Position numbers and translations under genes: made by a program. A DNA stretch of 64,000 bases from Bacteroidales bacterium UBA4345 (GTDB lineage: Bacteria > Bacteroidota > Bacteroidia > Bacteroidales > Paludibacteraceae), in NCBI GenBank assembly GCA_002396385.1, contig DGTD01000108.1:21811-85810 (forward strand), written 5' to 3'. How positions within the stretch are numbered: position 1 is the stretch's first letter; each line of letters begins with the position of its first letter. Positions 9,263 to 18,459 of this stretch are shown piece by piece. The notes below the pieces were generated by a model. The model was not told where the DNA came from, did not search any database, and saw only the letters and a program-made list of their open reading frames with translations.

Positions 9263-10078
9263 ATGAAAAAAATAGTTCTTATCATATTGCTGGCTTTAAC
9301 CCGCCTGGTTGGCTGGGCCGCTGGCGCTGAGTTTTATACCGAACCGGTTTTCAAAGTTGGAGAAAAAGCCACCTTTAACCTTTATTATAATTTAGGTTTC
9401 GTGTGGATTCATGCCGGCGATGTGGTGTTTAAAGCTCAGGAACGCACATACAATAAAGAAAAAGTGTTGGGCTTACTTGTTGCTGGAACAACCACGTCAA
9501 CATTCGACAAGATGTACTGTATCCGCGACTCGTTCGAATCGTATGTCAATCCGGCTACAATGCGCCCTGTGTTCTACCGTGAGGCAAAGCACGAAGACAG
9601 CTATTTCGCCGCTCTCTCGTACACCTATACAGAAAAGGCGAACGAAGTTGACGCACATATGCACCGCTACAAACGCAGAAAGTTTGAAGACAAGCATATA
9701 AAGCTGGATAAAAGTACAAATGACTTGATTTTCAGTTGCTATAATTTCCGTAACCTGAATACCGACAAGTTGGCTGTGAACCAAACGGTTCCTTTCAATA
9801 TGCTGTTCGATGACGACATTTACAACCTCGGTCTAACCTTTAAGGGAAAAACTACGGTTAAGCTGAAAAACGGGAAAAAGTATAAGGCGCTGAAGTTCGT
9901 GCCTAAACTTATAACCGGCGATTTGTTCAAAAAAGAAGACGATATGGTTATTTATGTCAGCGACGATATGAACCATGTGCCTTTGCTTATTGAAGCGAAA
10001 ATCAAGGTGGGAAGTGTGAAGGCTATGCTTGCCGATTACACTAATTCGAAGTATCCGATTACTTCCCTCATTAAATAG
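9263..10078 (+). CDS. DUF3108 domain periplasmic protein
   Basis: 271 residues with a signal peptide (KIVLIILLALTRLVGWAAG) and a DUF3108-type beta-rich body: FKVGEKATFNLYYNLGFVWI, then a central region with a mature-protein YxxREAKHEDSYF segment and a C-terminal half with FKGKTTVKLKNGKKYKALKF. The family is periplasmic in Bacteroidota and of unknown function. First gene behind the sigma-54-like promoter, and 42 nt upstream of the response regulator, so the two probably form an operon. A cell-envelope role sensed or controlled by the regulator is inferred from this pairing. Confidence 0.85.
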   Translation: MKKIVLIILLALTRLVGWAAGAEFYTEPVFKVGEKATFNLYYNLGFVWIHAGDVVFKAQERTYNKEKVLGLLVAGTTTSTFDKMYCIRDSFESYVNPATMRPVFYREAKHEDSYFAALSYTYTEKANEVDAHMHRYKRRKFEDKHIKLDKSTNDLIFSCYNFRNLNTDKLAVNQTVPFNMLFDDDIYNLGLTFKGKTTVKLKNGKKYKALKFVPKLITGDLFKKEDDMVIYVSDDMNHVPLLIEAKIKVGSVKAMLADYTNSKYPITSLIK

Positions 10079-10120
10079 TAAAAAACTCATAATATACTAT
10101 AAACTACAGCAATTGCTAAT

Positions 10121-11287
10121 ATGGCTAAGATTTTAGTAATAGACGACGAACGAAGCATCCGCAATGTTATGAAGGAGGCTTTGGAGCTGGAACAGCATAA
10201 GGTGACTTGCGCTGAGGATGGTTTCAAAGGTTTAGACTGCCTGAAGAATGAAAAATTTGACCTGGTGTTCTCCGATATTAAAATGGAGGGCATTGACGGT
10301 ATTGAGGTGCTTGAAAAAATAAAGGAACTTTATCCCGAAGTGTCGGTTGTGATGATTTCGGGCCATGGTAATATAGAAACGGCTGTCGAGTGCCTGAAAA
10401 AGGGTGCTTTCGACTATCTGGAAAAGCCTTTTGATTTGAACCGTCTGGTCGTTTGTGCACGTAATGCTTTGCAGCACAGCAGCCTGGTGGTTGAAACCAA
10501 GGTTTTGAAAAAACAGGTGGCCAAGACGAATAAAATGGTGGGTGAGTCGCCTGCTATTAACCATTTGCGTGAGATTATCGAGCGTGTGGCACCTACCGAT
10601 GCCCGTGTGCTCATTACTGGAGAGAACGGTACGGGTAAAGAGGTGGTGGCTCGCCAACTGTTCGAGTTAAGCAACCGTAACAAAGGACCTTTCGTGGAGG
10701 TCAATTGTGCGGCTATTCCGCCTGAACTGATTGAGAGCGAGTTGTTCGGACATGAGAAGGGCTCGTTCACTTCTGCTCTTAAACAGCATATCGGGAAATT
10801 CGAACAGGCTGACGGAGGAACCCTCTTCCTTGACGAAATTGGCGATATGAGCCTTTCTGCACAGACTAAAGTGCTCCGTGCCCTGCAAGAAAGTGAAATA
10901 ACACGTGTGGGCGGCGATAAGGCCATTAAGGTGAATGTGCGTGTGCTTGCCGCTACCAACAAGGACCTGAAGAAGGAAATTGAAAATGGTAATTTCCGCG
11001 AGGACTTGTACCACAGGCTCAGTGTTATCCCTATCCATGTGCCGCCTCTGCGCGAACGTACCGAGGATATTCCTCTGCTGGTTAACTTTTTCAGTGAGAA
11101 TATCTGTGGTGAACAGGGAGTCCCTGTGAGGTCTTTTAACGACGACGCTATCGAGGAGTTGAAGAAATATAAGTGGACTGGTAATATAAGGGAACTCCAC
11201 AACGTTGTTGAACGCCTGATTATTCTTTGTGGAACCACTATAACGGTCGATGATGTAAGGGCATACGCTACGCCTACTTTCTTGTAG
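10121..11287 (+). CDS. NtrC-type sigma-54 response regulator lacking a DNA-binding domain
   Basis: 388 residues. The N-terminal receiver domain has the acidic pair DDE, phospho-acceptor D52 (FSDIKM) and K102 (EKPFD). The AAA+ domain (about 140-370) has Walker A GENGTGKE (167-174), Walker B GGTLFLDEIGDM, arginine-finger region EDLYHRLS and sensor II GNIRELHNVVER. Two oddities: the sigma-54-contacting loop is GSFTSA (214-219) instead of GAFTGA, and the protein ends ~30 residues after sensor II with no Fis-type helix-turn-helix. It could act from solution like FlrC- or CtcC-type regulators without DNA binding, or through a partner. It lies behind a sigma-54-like promoter, suggesting autoregulation. 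The cognate kinase is not in the window. Confidence 0.9.
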   Translation: MAKILVIDDERSIRNVMKEALELEQHKVTCAEDGFKGLDCLKNEKFDLVFSDIKMEGIDGIEVLEKIKELYPEVSVVMISGHGNIETAVECLKKGAFDYLEKPFDLNRLVVCARNALQHSSLVVETKVLKKQVAKTNKMVGESPAINHLREIIERVAPTDARVLITGENGTGKEVVARQLFELSNRNKGPFVEVNCAAIPPELIESELFGHEKGSFTSALKQHIGKFEQADGGTLFLDEIGDMSLSAQTKVLRALQESEITRVGGDKAIKVNVRVLAATNKDLKKEIENGNFREDLYHRLSVIPIHVPPLRERTEDIPLLVNFFSENICGEQGVPVRSFNDDAIEELKKYKWTGNIRELHNVVERLIILCGTTITVDDVRAYATPTFL

Positions 11288-11310
11288 ACAGATACGAATT
11301 ATAATTAATG

Positions 11311-11331
11311 AAGCAGGATTTAATCCTGCTT
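11311..11331 (+). terminator. terminator of the response-regulator operon
   Basis: Stem AAGCAGGA/TCCTGCTT with a 5-nt loop followed by a T-rich tract, 24 nt after the stop codon. Confidence 0.8.
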
Positions 11332-11366
11332 TTTATTTTGGAATACGGCTATTTCATCCAACCTTT

Positions 11367-11918
11367 ATGATTTCTAGTGTCAAATATATACTTCTTGCTC
11401 TTTTTCTCGGTGTTTCTGCTGCGAATGCAGCAAAAGTGCCGGAACAGACCAGTTTGAAAGACAGCATGATTCTTTATGCCTATTTGCAAGCCTATAAGTT
11501 AGATACTATATTGGCGAAACCAGAGGTAAGGCAAAACAAGAAAGATTTTGTGAATCATGTAGGATTGCTTTATAATAATAGATATAAGCGAGGTTGCTAT
11601 GTAGATTCTCTTTTGGTTGTGCTTGGTCTTTCGCCTGATGAATTAGAGAAAGGAACTTTCAAAGAGAAAGACTTGCCTCCCTATGTCTCTATGCTCTTTG
11701 TTTTTATTACGCAGACGTTTGTTTCGGAAATGATGTTTGAACGTTATGCTTATAATTCTACCACAAAAGCGAATGCTTTTACTGCGCTTCAAATTTATTT
11801 GTCTGATGAGTATAGTAAAGACGATATTGACATTTATATTGACGAATGCAAGCGCTTGATAGGAAATAAGAGAAAAGAAACGGTTGAGGGTCCTGATTCG
11901 ATTTACTTCCAATTTTAA
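11367..11918 (+). CDS. secreted protein of unknown function
   Basis: 183 residues with a signal peptide (MISSVKYILLALFLGVSAANA) and a mainly helical mature part. No known domain is recognised. The codon use fits its neighbours, and the frame lies between two terminators, so it is a monocistronic gene. The mature sequence has no membrane segment other than one hydrophobic stretch near residue 110 (YVSMLFVFITQTF), which could be buried in a helical bundle. Confidence 0.6.
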   Translation: MISSVKYILLALFLGVSAANAAKVPEQTSLKDSMILYAYLQAYKLDTILAKPEVRQNKKDFVNHVGLLYNNRYKRGCYVDSLLVVLGLSPDELEKGTFKEKDLPPYVSMLFVFITQTFVSEMMFERYAYNSTTKANAFTALQIYLSDEYSKDDIDIYIDECKRLIGNKRKETVEGPDSIYFQF

Positions 11919-11923
11919 AGAAA

Positions 11924-11948
11924 AAAGCGTGCTTTGCGGGCACGCTTT
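11924..11948. terminator. bidirectional terminator between convergent genes
   Basis: Stem AAAGCGTGC/GCACGCTTT with a 7-nt loop, with A- and T-rich flanks. It serves the upstream plus-strand gene and folE on the minus strand. Confidence 0.85.
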
Positions 11949-11967
11949 TGGATTTATATAGTCTCCT

Positions 11968-12579
11968 TTATTTGTTGGCGATGAGGTTCATAAACTCGTC
12001 GCGGGTGGCTTTGCTGTTAAAAACACCTGTAAAGTCGCTGGTGGTAGTCACACTGTGCATCTTTTCAATGCCGCGCATCTGCATGCACATGTGTTGCGCT
12101 TCCAAAACTACCATTACGCCCTGTGGTTGCAGCACTTCGTCGATGCATTCTTTTATCTGGGTGGTAAGGCGTTCCTGAATCTGTAGACGTCTTGAAAGAA
12201 TCTCCACTACGCGGGCAATCTTGCTTAGACCGGTGATTTTCCCTTGCGGAATGTAGGCCACGTGTGCCTTTCCGAAAAAAGGCAGTATGTGGTGCTCGCA
12301 GAGCGAGAAGAAGTCAATGTCTTTTACGATGACCATCTGGTTGTAGTCTTCGTTGAATATGGCCGATTTCAGCACATCTTTCGGATCTATTTTATAGCCG
12401 TAAGTCAAGTATTGCAACGACTTCGCCACACGTTCAGGAGTTTTAATAAGACCTTCTCTTTCAACATCTTCACCCAAAAGGCTGATGGTCTCCCTTATAA
12501 AGGGTTTCAAGGCTTCTGTCGTCTCCTCTTTGGGGTATTTTACCCTGTCCCAAGGTTTCATTTGTAGGTCGTCTGCCAT
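11968..12579 (-). CDS. folE: GTP cyclohydrolase I
   Basis: 203-residue cytoplasmic zinc enzyme converting GTP to 7,8-dihydroneopterin triphosphate, the first step toward tetrahydrofolate and related pterins. Zinc and catalytic residues are visible: C94 and the His pair in [19 protein letters not shown], and C165 in [29 protein letters not shown] and the C-terminal SDFTGVF match the family. Normal length. Its ATG lies 3 nt after the stop of the upstream gene at 12583, so it is the last gene of a three-gene operon. Confidence 0.96.
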   Translation of the reverse strand: MADDLQMKPWDRVKYPKEETTEALKPFIRETISLLGEDVEREGLIKTPERVAKSLQYLTYGYKIDPKDVLKSAIFNEDYNQMVIVKDIDFFSLCEHHILPFFGKAHVAYIPQGKITGLSKIARVVEILSRRLQIQERLTTQIKECIDEVLQPQGVMVVLEAQHMCMQMRGIEKMHSVTTTSDFTGVFNSKATRDEFMNLIANK

Positions 12580-12582
12580 TCC

Positions 12583-13587
12583 TTACTTAATTTTTAGGGT
12601 TTGAGCTATATTTTTGAAGAACTCTAATTTTTCGTCAATGTTTTTGTTCGCACTCGCTATGAATAGATAAACGCGTCCTGCGTTGTAGATGACGGTAGCA
12701 TACGATTTCCCGGTTACTTTACCCCCCTCGTCGGTGGAGATTATGTCGTAATCGAATCCTTTTTTACCATTGATACTGATTTTTTTGCTGCCGACAATCT
12801 TGCTGTCTTTCTCTAAAATACCCTCAACCAGTTCCCGAGCCTCTTTCTTTGCGTCTTTTTTCACGTCGAGTTTTGTGGTAGCTAGTTGGAAGTAGTCTTT
12901 CTCGTTGCTTGCCTTCTCATTCTCAAAGTCGCCGCTTTTCGTAAAGATGGAAAGCATTAAGCCCGAATTCTGCACTTTATAACCACCGTTGCTGATGCTG
13001 AACAGTGAGGTGGAGTAGGTGTCTTTTTCTTTTTGTTGCGGACCCGAGTAAACAATGGAAAGTAAGCAGCGTTCCAGTTTGTTGATGTTGATGGTGTCTG
13101 TCGCGTTGCATTCTGCTGTTATGAACATTGGCAGGTTGGTCTTGAGCTCCAATTCCTGCTTGTAACGCCCGTTCTCGTCCTTGCTTTTCCTCAGTACAGC
13201 CTTTATCCCGTTAATGTTGAAGTCGGTCCACTTGTAGTTATTCATTCTCAACTGTAAGGCCGAAACGGCAGAAATTCCGTGTTGGCTGACAGCAATGGTT
13301 GCATTGTCTACTTCATTCTTGAAGATGGTGTTGAAAAAAGGAGTATGGCTTTGCACGTAGCCAGTATTTGGCAACGCAATGGCATAGTCGAACTCTTCTA
13401 TTTGGGTGTGACGCGCCGAAAGCGTATTGAACAATGCGGTCGGTTCTGGCTCATCTTCTGCCATTAACAATGGCATTGTTCTCGTCTCGGTGAACGTTGC
13501 TGGCGATTCGGCGTTGGCACACAGCGCTTCTTGTCCGATGCCAAGTAATAGCAGGAGTCCTGCCGTTTTTATAAATTTAGTGGTCAT
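12583..13587 (-). CDS. secreted protein of unknown function
   Basis: 334 residues from the ATG at 13587, which opens into a signal peptide (FIKTAGLLLLLGIGQEALC). The longer frame to 13629 would run further back into the SPOR gene. The mature part alternates beta-like stretches with a Lys-rich segment (TTKLDVKKDAKKEARELVEG, near residue 240) and ends with SYATVIYNAGRVYLFIASANK. No family is recognised. It overlaps the SPOR gene by 11 nt and is followed 3 nt later by folE, so it is translationally coupled within this operon. Confidence 0.65.
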   Translation of the reverse strand: MTTKFIKTAGLLLLLGIGQEALCANAESPATFTETRTMPLLMAEDEPEPTALFNTLSARHTQIEEFDYAIALPNTGYVQSHTPFFNTIFKNEVDNATIAVSQHGISAVSALQLRMNNYKWTDFNINGIKAVLRKSKDENGRYKQELELKTNLPMFITAECNATDTININKLERCLLSIVYSGPQQKEKDTYSTSLFSISNGGYKVQNSGLMLSIFTKSGDFENEKASNEKDYFQLATTKLDVKKDAKKEARELVEGILEKDSKIVGSKKISINGKKGFDYDIISTDEGGKVTGKSYATVIYNAGRVYLFIASANKNIDEKLEFFKNIAQTLKIK

Positions 13588-14053
13588 TCTTCTCAAAATC
13601 AGTATTAAACACTTCGTTGTCGCGTACAATATAAATGTCGCCTTCCCATTTAAAGAATTCGCTTTTCAACTTGTTAGCCAAAATCAGTGCATCGGCATGG
13701 GTTCTGAAGTCGCCCACCCTCAAACGCCAGAAAGGCGATGAGAACGTAAGGTAGGTGGTAAGTTCAGGGTGGCGTGACTTGATGCTGGCCTCGCGTTGCG
13801 AAGCTTCGTCTTTCGACTGTTTCTGGTGGTTTCCCATATAAACCTGCACGCGGTAACCCGAAAAGGTCAGCTGTTTCTTGTTGCTCCAGGCTTCCTTCTT
13901 CTTGTCTAAAAGTCTGCCGACAGCGGCTGGTTGTGAAACAACCACTTCGCCCTGACCTTCCTTGGGCGTTTTCAAGTCAGAGAAGATGTTGTCGGCGTAT
14001 ACGCTTGCCATGCATGTCGCAAAAAGAGCGATAAGGGTTGCGATGATTCTCAT
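13577..14053 (-). CDS. SPOR domain-containing periplasmic protein
   Basis: 158 residues from ATG 14053 (TTG 14059 is the longer alternative). Signal peptide IIATLIALFATCMASVYA, then a SPOR-like domain from about residue 67 to 145: SGYRVQVYMGNHQKQSKDEA, then FWRLRVGDFRTHADALILAN. SPOR domains bind denuded peptidoglycan strands at the septum, so a role in cell-wall remodelling or division is likely. CAAAGATA at 14075-14082 (minus TATCTTTG) is the -7 element of the operon SPOR - secreted protein - folE. Confidence 0.85.
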   Translation of the reverse strand: MRIIATLIALFATCMASVYADNIFSDLKTPKEGQGEVVVSQPAAVGRLLDKKKEAWSNKKQLTFSGYRVQVYMGNHQKQSKDEASQREASIKSRHPELTTYLTFSSPFWRLRVGDFRTHADALILANKLKSEFFKWEGDIYIVRDNEVFNTDFEKNDH

Positions 14054-14117
14054 TACCAATGTTGTTTGTTTCTACAAAGATAAACATTTAGCGTCAAAAA
14101 AACGGCTGTTTTTACGT

Positions 14118-15050
14118 TCATTTGGCGTTGTTGTCGTGCTGTTCTATGAATCGGAGTTGCTGCTCCAGCATTTCTACCTTATGCATATGTACGCCAGCGG
14201 CCTTTGCCATCTTAATCGGATTGCTGTATATGGCTTGAATTTCCATCCGGCGGTGGTTGTCGTAGTCGAGTCGCATGCTTGGTGCGTAGGGCTCCATTTT
14301 GTCGGTGTTGTCAAGCATTTTCTGCACGAAGTCGTCTTTAATGTTGGCACCGCAGGCCCTTGCCCCTTCCACAGTTTCAATCATCAGGTCGGTGATGAGC
14401 TGGCGCGCAGCCGGGTCCTGCATCAATTTGTCGGTCGTGGTCCGCAAAGCAACAGTAAGTCCGTTGTAGGGTATGTTCCAGACCAGTTTCCGCCAGCGGA
14501 ACAGGTTCAAGTCATCCCCTTGGGTGTAGGGAACCCCCGCTCCGGTAAAGTCTGCCTTTATCTGTTCGGCTGTTTCCACATCATACTTGTTTCCCAGATA
14601 GGCGGTGGTCAGAGCTCCATAGTCAGCGTGTACAATGTGCCCGGGACTGACGCGCGAAGTGCAGATGAACGCCATACCTCCAGCGATGGCTTGTGTCGGA
14701 AAAAGTTTGGCAAGTTCTTGCTCGTATCCAAGTCCGTTCTGAATGAGTATGATGGTGGATTTTTCTTTTAAGATAGGGGTCAGCAACTGTGGTAGCTTGT
14801 CGTTCTGGGTGGCTTTTAAACAGACCAGAGCGACATCGCATTTAGGCATGCTCGCTGTATTGTTGTATACCTGCATGTTGTTGAGGTGGAAGTCGCCGTT
14901 GACCGACTTCACATCCAATCCGTTTGCTTTGACGTAGTCGTATTCGCTGTGGTAGAGGAAGTGGACATCTTGTCCGGAAAAGGCTAAACGACCTCCGTAA
15001 TAGCCTCCTATGGCCCCCGTCCCTATTATGGCATAGCTTAATTTTTTCAT
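14118..15050 (-). CDS. 2-dehydropantoate 2-reductase family (ketopantoate reductase-like)
   Basis: 310 residues from ATG 15050. N-terminal Rossmann motif GTGAIGGYYGG binds NADP; the C-terminal ApbA domain has the catalytic-type Lys in FRWRKLVWNIPYNGLTVALR and the substrate-end motif RRMEIQAIYSNPIKMAKAAG. The reaction would reduce ketopantoate to pantoate in coenzyme A synthesis (coaX, for a later step, is at 41.1 kb). Several paralogues of this family act on other substrates, so I withhold the symbol panE. A promoter with CAAAAATA (-7, 15073-15080) and CAAA (-33, 15104-15107; 23-nt gap) lies just upstream. Confidence 0.85.
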   Translation of the reverse strand: MKKLSYAIIGTGAIGGYYGGRLAFSGQDVHFLYHSEYDYVKANGLDVKSVNGDFHLNNMQVYNNTASMPKCDVALVCLKATQNDKLPQLLTPILKEKSTIILIQNGLGYEQELAKLFPTQAIAGGMAFICTSRVSPGHIVHADYGALTTAYLGNKYDVETAEQIKADFTGAGVPYTQGDDLNLFRWRKLVWNIPYNGLTVALRTTTDKLMQDPAARQLITDLMIETVEGARACGANIKDDFVQKMLDNTDKMEPYAPSMRLDYDNHRRMEIQAIYSNPIKMAKAAGVHMHKVEMLEQQLRFIEQHDNNAK

Positions 15051-15121
15051 GCGTTGATTCAAAATTATAGTGCAAAAATACTCAAATCTGCCCTTGTTTG
15101 TATCAAACTACCAAAACAAAT

Positions 15122-15149
15122 AAGCCCGAACTCGTCGAGTCCGGGCTTA
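15122..15149 (-). terminator. intrinsic terminator downstream of secDF
   Basis: Stem AAGCCCG/CGGGCTT with an extended inner GAACTC/GAGT pairing, located between the panE-like promoter and the secDF stop codon. Confidence 0.75.
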
Positions 15150-15185
15150 TCCTATAGTTCAAACGTTAGTTTGTCTGCGCTTTGA

Positions 15186-18100
15186 TTAAATGTTAGAAAT
15201 CTCGTTTTTCTTGGCTTCTGCAGCGGCTTTTTCTGCAGCGGCTTTCTCTTGTGCTGCTTTCATCTCATCGAGTGCGATTTCCTTTGTTGATTTTTCAGCC
15301 TTCTTGCCCAAGATGAAGCGGGCAATAGGTGATGCGATGAAGATAGAAGAGTATGTACCGAAGATGATACCCAGCAACATTGCGAAGATGAAACCACGGA
15401 TGGTTGCACCACCGAATGCGAATATGATGACTAACACGATGCCTGATGACAGTGAGGTACTGAACGTACGGCTCAGTGTTGAACCAAGGGCTTCGTTGAA
15501 TACCTGGCTCTGGTTGCGGTTCGGATAGCTCTTGCGGTATTCGCGGATACGGTCGAAGATGACCACCGTGTCGTTGATTGAGTAACCAATCACTGTCAGA
15601 ATCGCTGCCACAAACGACTGGTCGATCGACATGTCGAACGGCATAAACTTATAGCAGAGCGAGAATACTCCGAAGATGAGCAGTGTGTCGTGTACCAAAG
15701 AGGCGATTGAACCTACCGAGAAGGCTACATCGCGGAAACGGAGCAACAGGTAGAGGAAGATGCCGATAAGGGCGAATGCAACTGCCCAAGCAGCATGCTC
15801 CAAAATGTCGTGCGCCATGGTTGCACCTACTTTTGCCGAACTCTGGATGCCGAATGTAGAGTCGTCGTCTACACCAGCCTCGCGTACGCCTTCGTTGGTT
15901 CTTACGTAGCGGTGGACGAACTGTGTTTTAGTGACACTGTCACCCAGTTTGCTCTTCAAACCTTCGTAGAGTTTAGCCTCAATTTCATCGTCAACCGTGT
16001 TCCCCTCGTCTTCGATGCGGTAGTTGGTTGATATACGTACTTGGTTCGATGAACCGATAGTAACTACGCTGACTCCATCGAACTCGTTGCTGAGCAGGCT
16101 CTTGATCTCTTCGGTGGTTACCGGATTCTCGAAACGTACAATGTAGTTACGGCCACCAGTGAAGTCAATACTTGGCTTCAGACCGTTTGTGAGAAGGGAG
16201 ATGACAGACACAACAAGGCAGATTCCGGAAATAGTAAGGAACTTCTTACTGTTCTTCATGAAATCGTAGTTGACGTTCTGGAACCAGTTCTTGGTGATGT
16301 TGGTGGTGAATGTCAAGTCGTTGAACTTCTCGGTCTTCAACAGATGCTCGAAGATGAGACGGCTGATGAGCAGTGCGGTAAACAACGAAGACAACAGACC
16401 AATAATCAAGGTCGTTGCAAAACCTTTAATCGGACCTGTTCCGAAGTAGAACAAGATGATACCGGTAAGGATACTGGTCAGGTTTGAGTCGAAGATGGCG
16501 CTGTATGAGTTTGAGTAACCGTCGCTCAAAGCGGTCTTGACGTCCTTGCCGTTTCTTAATTCTTCACGTGTACGCTCGTAAATCAACACGTTCGCGTCAA
16601 CGGCCATACCCAAGGTCAGCACAATACCGGCAATACCAGGCAGTGTGAGGACGGCTTTGAAGGAAGCCAAGACACCGAAAATGAGGACTACGTTCGCTAT
16701 CAGTGCGGTGTCGGCTACCAAACCCGGAGTCTTTCCGTAGTAGAACACCATGTAGATGAGGATCATGAAGAAGGCTACCAGGAACGAAATGAAACCGTTG
16801 TTGATAGCTTCCTGACCCAGAGACGGACCAACAATGTCTTCTTGTACGATGTGGGCAGGTGCAGGCATCTTACCAGATACAAGCACGTTTGCCAAGTCTT
16901 TCGCTTCTTCTGGCGTGAAATCGCCAGTGATAGAAGAGCGGCCGCCAGGAATTTCACCGTTTACACGTGGATATGAATATACATAGCCGTCGAGTACGAT
17001 GGCAACACAGTTGCCTACGTTGTCGCGGGTGATGTTCGCCCATTTGCGGGCACCTTCTGCGTTCATAGTCATGCTTACGCTGGCGCTGACAGAATTCTGT
17101 TCAAAGTCGGGCTGGGCGTTTGTAACGACGTCGCCAGTTAACACAGGCTTAGGCTCCTTGCCCTTTGCTGTCTTGTTGTGGAGTGCTATTAAAGCGTAGA
17201 TTTCACCATCACCGATAGGCTTGATTGTCCAATTGGCGAGAAGGGTGTGAGGAATGATACCTTTTTCGTGACCTTTGCGGAAGTATTCCGAGATTTTGGC
17301 AGTGTCGGCTGCACGGGCGTAACCGATGACAGGACTCTCAAATGGCTGTCCCTGTTGGTTTACGTTCAGTTGGAGTACAGCAAACAAAGGATTTTCTTCT
17401 TCGGCCTTCTTTGCGTTGGCTGCATCGGCAGCAGAAGCGCTGTCGCCCGCACCGAGTTGGGCGAGTAGGTCGTCGCTCTTTCCGCCTTTTGCTGTATCTT
17501 CAGCTGCAACTTTCTTTTCTGTTTCAGCGTTGTTGTTCTCTTTCAATTTCTGTCCAGCCACTTCGCCACGCATTGCAGTGTTGAGGGCGACAATGTTATT
17601 GATGACCTCTGTCAGCTTGCTGGTTTCCCAAAACTCGAGGTTGGCTGAACCTTGCAGCAACTTACGAACACGCTCAGGTTCCTTTACACCCGGCATTTCA
17701 ATGAGCACACGGTTAGAACCTGTAAGACGCTGTATGTTAGGCTGGATGACACCGAAACGGTCGATACGGTTACGGAGCACGTTGAACGAGTTGTCGATGG
17801 CGATGTCGATGCTTTCGGCAAGCGCCTTGATGACAGCTTCGTCGGTGGCGTCTCTCTTAATCTTCTCTTTGGTGCTGCTGTTTGCAAAATAGTCGGCCAG
17901 TCTGGCATTAGGAGCATTCTTCTTCAATGCCTCGACAAACAGCTCGAGATAAGGTTTGCTGCTTGATTTTTGTGCCTCGTTGGCATCTTTGATAGATTGA
18001 ATGAACTCTGGCTTCTCGTTCTGGCTGCCGGCAAGGGCTTTCAAAACGTCTGGTACGGATACTTCCATTACAACGTTCATACCGCCTTTCAAGTCCAAAC

Positions 18101-18335
18101 CGAGACTGAGCTCTCGCTCGCGGCAGTCTTTAACATTGTAACCGAAGAAATAACCTCCCCATACTTTTTCTGTTGAGACAGAGTCGAGGAAAGCGCTGTA
18201 CTTAGCATTGCTTCCTTGCGCATAAGCTTCCGCCTTGCTTTCGTAGCTGTGCGAAATAATGCTGAAAGAAAGGTAGTAAATACATACCAAGGCTAAAAGT
18301 GTAGCTATAACCTTGACAAATCCTTTGTTTTGCAT
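15186..18335 (-). CDS. secDF: SecDF fusion, protein export membrane protein
   Basis: 1049-residue fusion of SecD and SecF, which use the proton-motive force to complete Sec-dependent translocation. The SecD half has an N-terminal membrane segment, the large periplasmic P1 region with LGLDLKGGMNVVMEV and NRIDRFGVIQPNI, and a six-helix domain with GMAVDANVLIYERTREELR. The SecF half begins near residue 680 with FTGGRNYIVRFENPVT and has GYSINDTVVIFDRIREYR. A low-complexity Ala/Asp/Lys insert lies near residues 275-330 and an Ala/Lys/Glu-rich cytoplasmic tail ends the protein. The fused form is typical of Bacteroidota. CAAATGTA at 18386-18393 is the likely -7 element. Confidence 0.96.
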   Translation of the reverse strand: MQNKGFVKVIATLLALVCIYYLSFSIISHSYESKAEAYAQGSNAKYSAFLDSVSTEKVWGGYFFGYNVKDCRERELSLGLDLKGGMNVVMEVSVPDVLKALAGSQNEKPEFIQSIKDANEAQKSSSKPYLELFVEALKKNAPNARLADYFANSSTKEKIKRDATDEAVIKALAESIDIAIDNSFNVLRNRIDRFGVIQPNIQRLTGSNRVLIEMPGVKEPERVRKLLQGSANLEFWETSKLTEVINNIVALNTAMRGEVAGQKLKENNNAETEKKVAAEDTAKGGKSDDLLAQLGAGDSASAADAANAKKAEEENPLFAVLQLNVNQQGQPFESPVIGYARAADTAKISEYFRKGHEKGIIPHTLLANWTIKPIGDGEIYALIALHNKTAKGKEPKPVLTGDVVTNAQPDFEQNSVSASVSMTMNAEGARKWANITRDNVGNCVAIVLDGYVYSYPRVNGEIPGGRSSITGDFTPEEAKDLANVLVSGKMPAPAHIVQEDIVGPSLGQEAINNGFISFLVAFFMILIYMVFYYGKTPGLVADTALIANVVLIFGVLASFKAVLTLPGIAGIVLTLGMAVDANVLIYERTREELRNGKDVKTALSDGYSNSYSAIFDSNLTSILTGIILFYFGTGPIKGFATTLIIGLLSSLFTALLISRLIFEHLLKTEKFNDLTFTTNITKNWFQNVNYDFMKNSKKFLTISGICLVVSVISLLTNGLKPSIDFTGGRNYIVRFENPVTTEEIKSLLSNEFDGVSVVTIGSSNQVRISTNYRIEDEGNTVDDEIEAKLYEGLKSKLGDSVTKTQFVHRYVRTNEGVREAGVDDDSTFGIQSSAKVGATMAHDILEHAAWAVAFALIGIFLYLLLRFRDVAFSVGSIASLVHDTLLIFGVFSLCYKFMPFDMSIDQSFVAAILTVIGYSINDTVVIFDRIREYRKSYPNRNQSQVFNEALGSTLSRTFSTSLSSGIVLVIIFAFGGATIRGFIFAMLLGIIFGTYSSIFIASPIARFILGKKAEKSTKEIALDEMKAAQEKAAAEKAAAEAKKNEISNI

Positions 18336-18459
18336 TTTTTGAGTGTCTATTTATTTAATTTATATTTTCATTTCGTTACAATTTGCAAATGTAGTGTTTT
18401 TTTGCTTTTGTACCCTTTTTTTATGTCTTGTTTTTTGTTTATACTGTTAAATTAGGAAG

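Noticed and set aside
10414..11238. 274-codon minus-strand open frame
   Set aside because: Antisense to the AAA+ domain of the response regulator; composition is the typical Ser/Arg-rich shadow.
13962..14771. 269-codon plus-strand open frame
   Set aside because: Runs antisense across the SPOR gene start and the ketopantoate-reductase-like gene; no domain.
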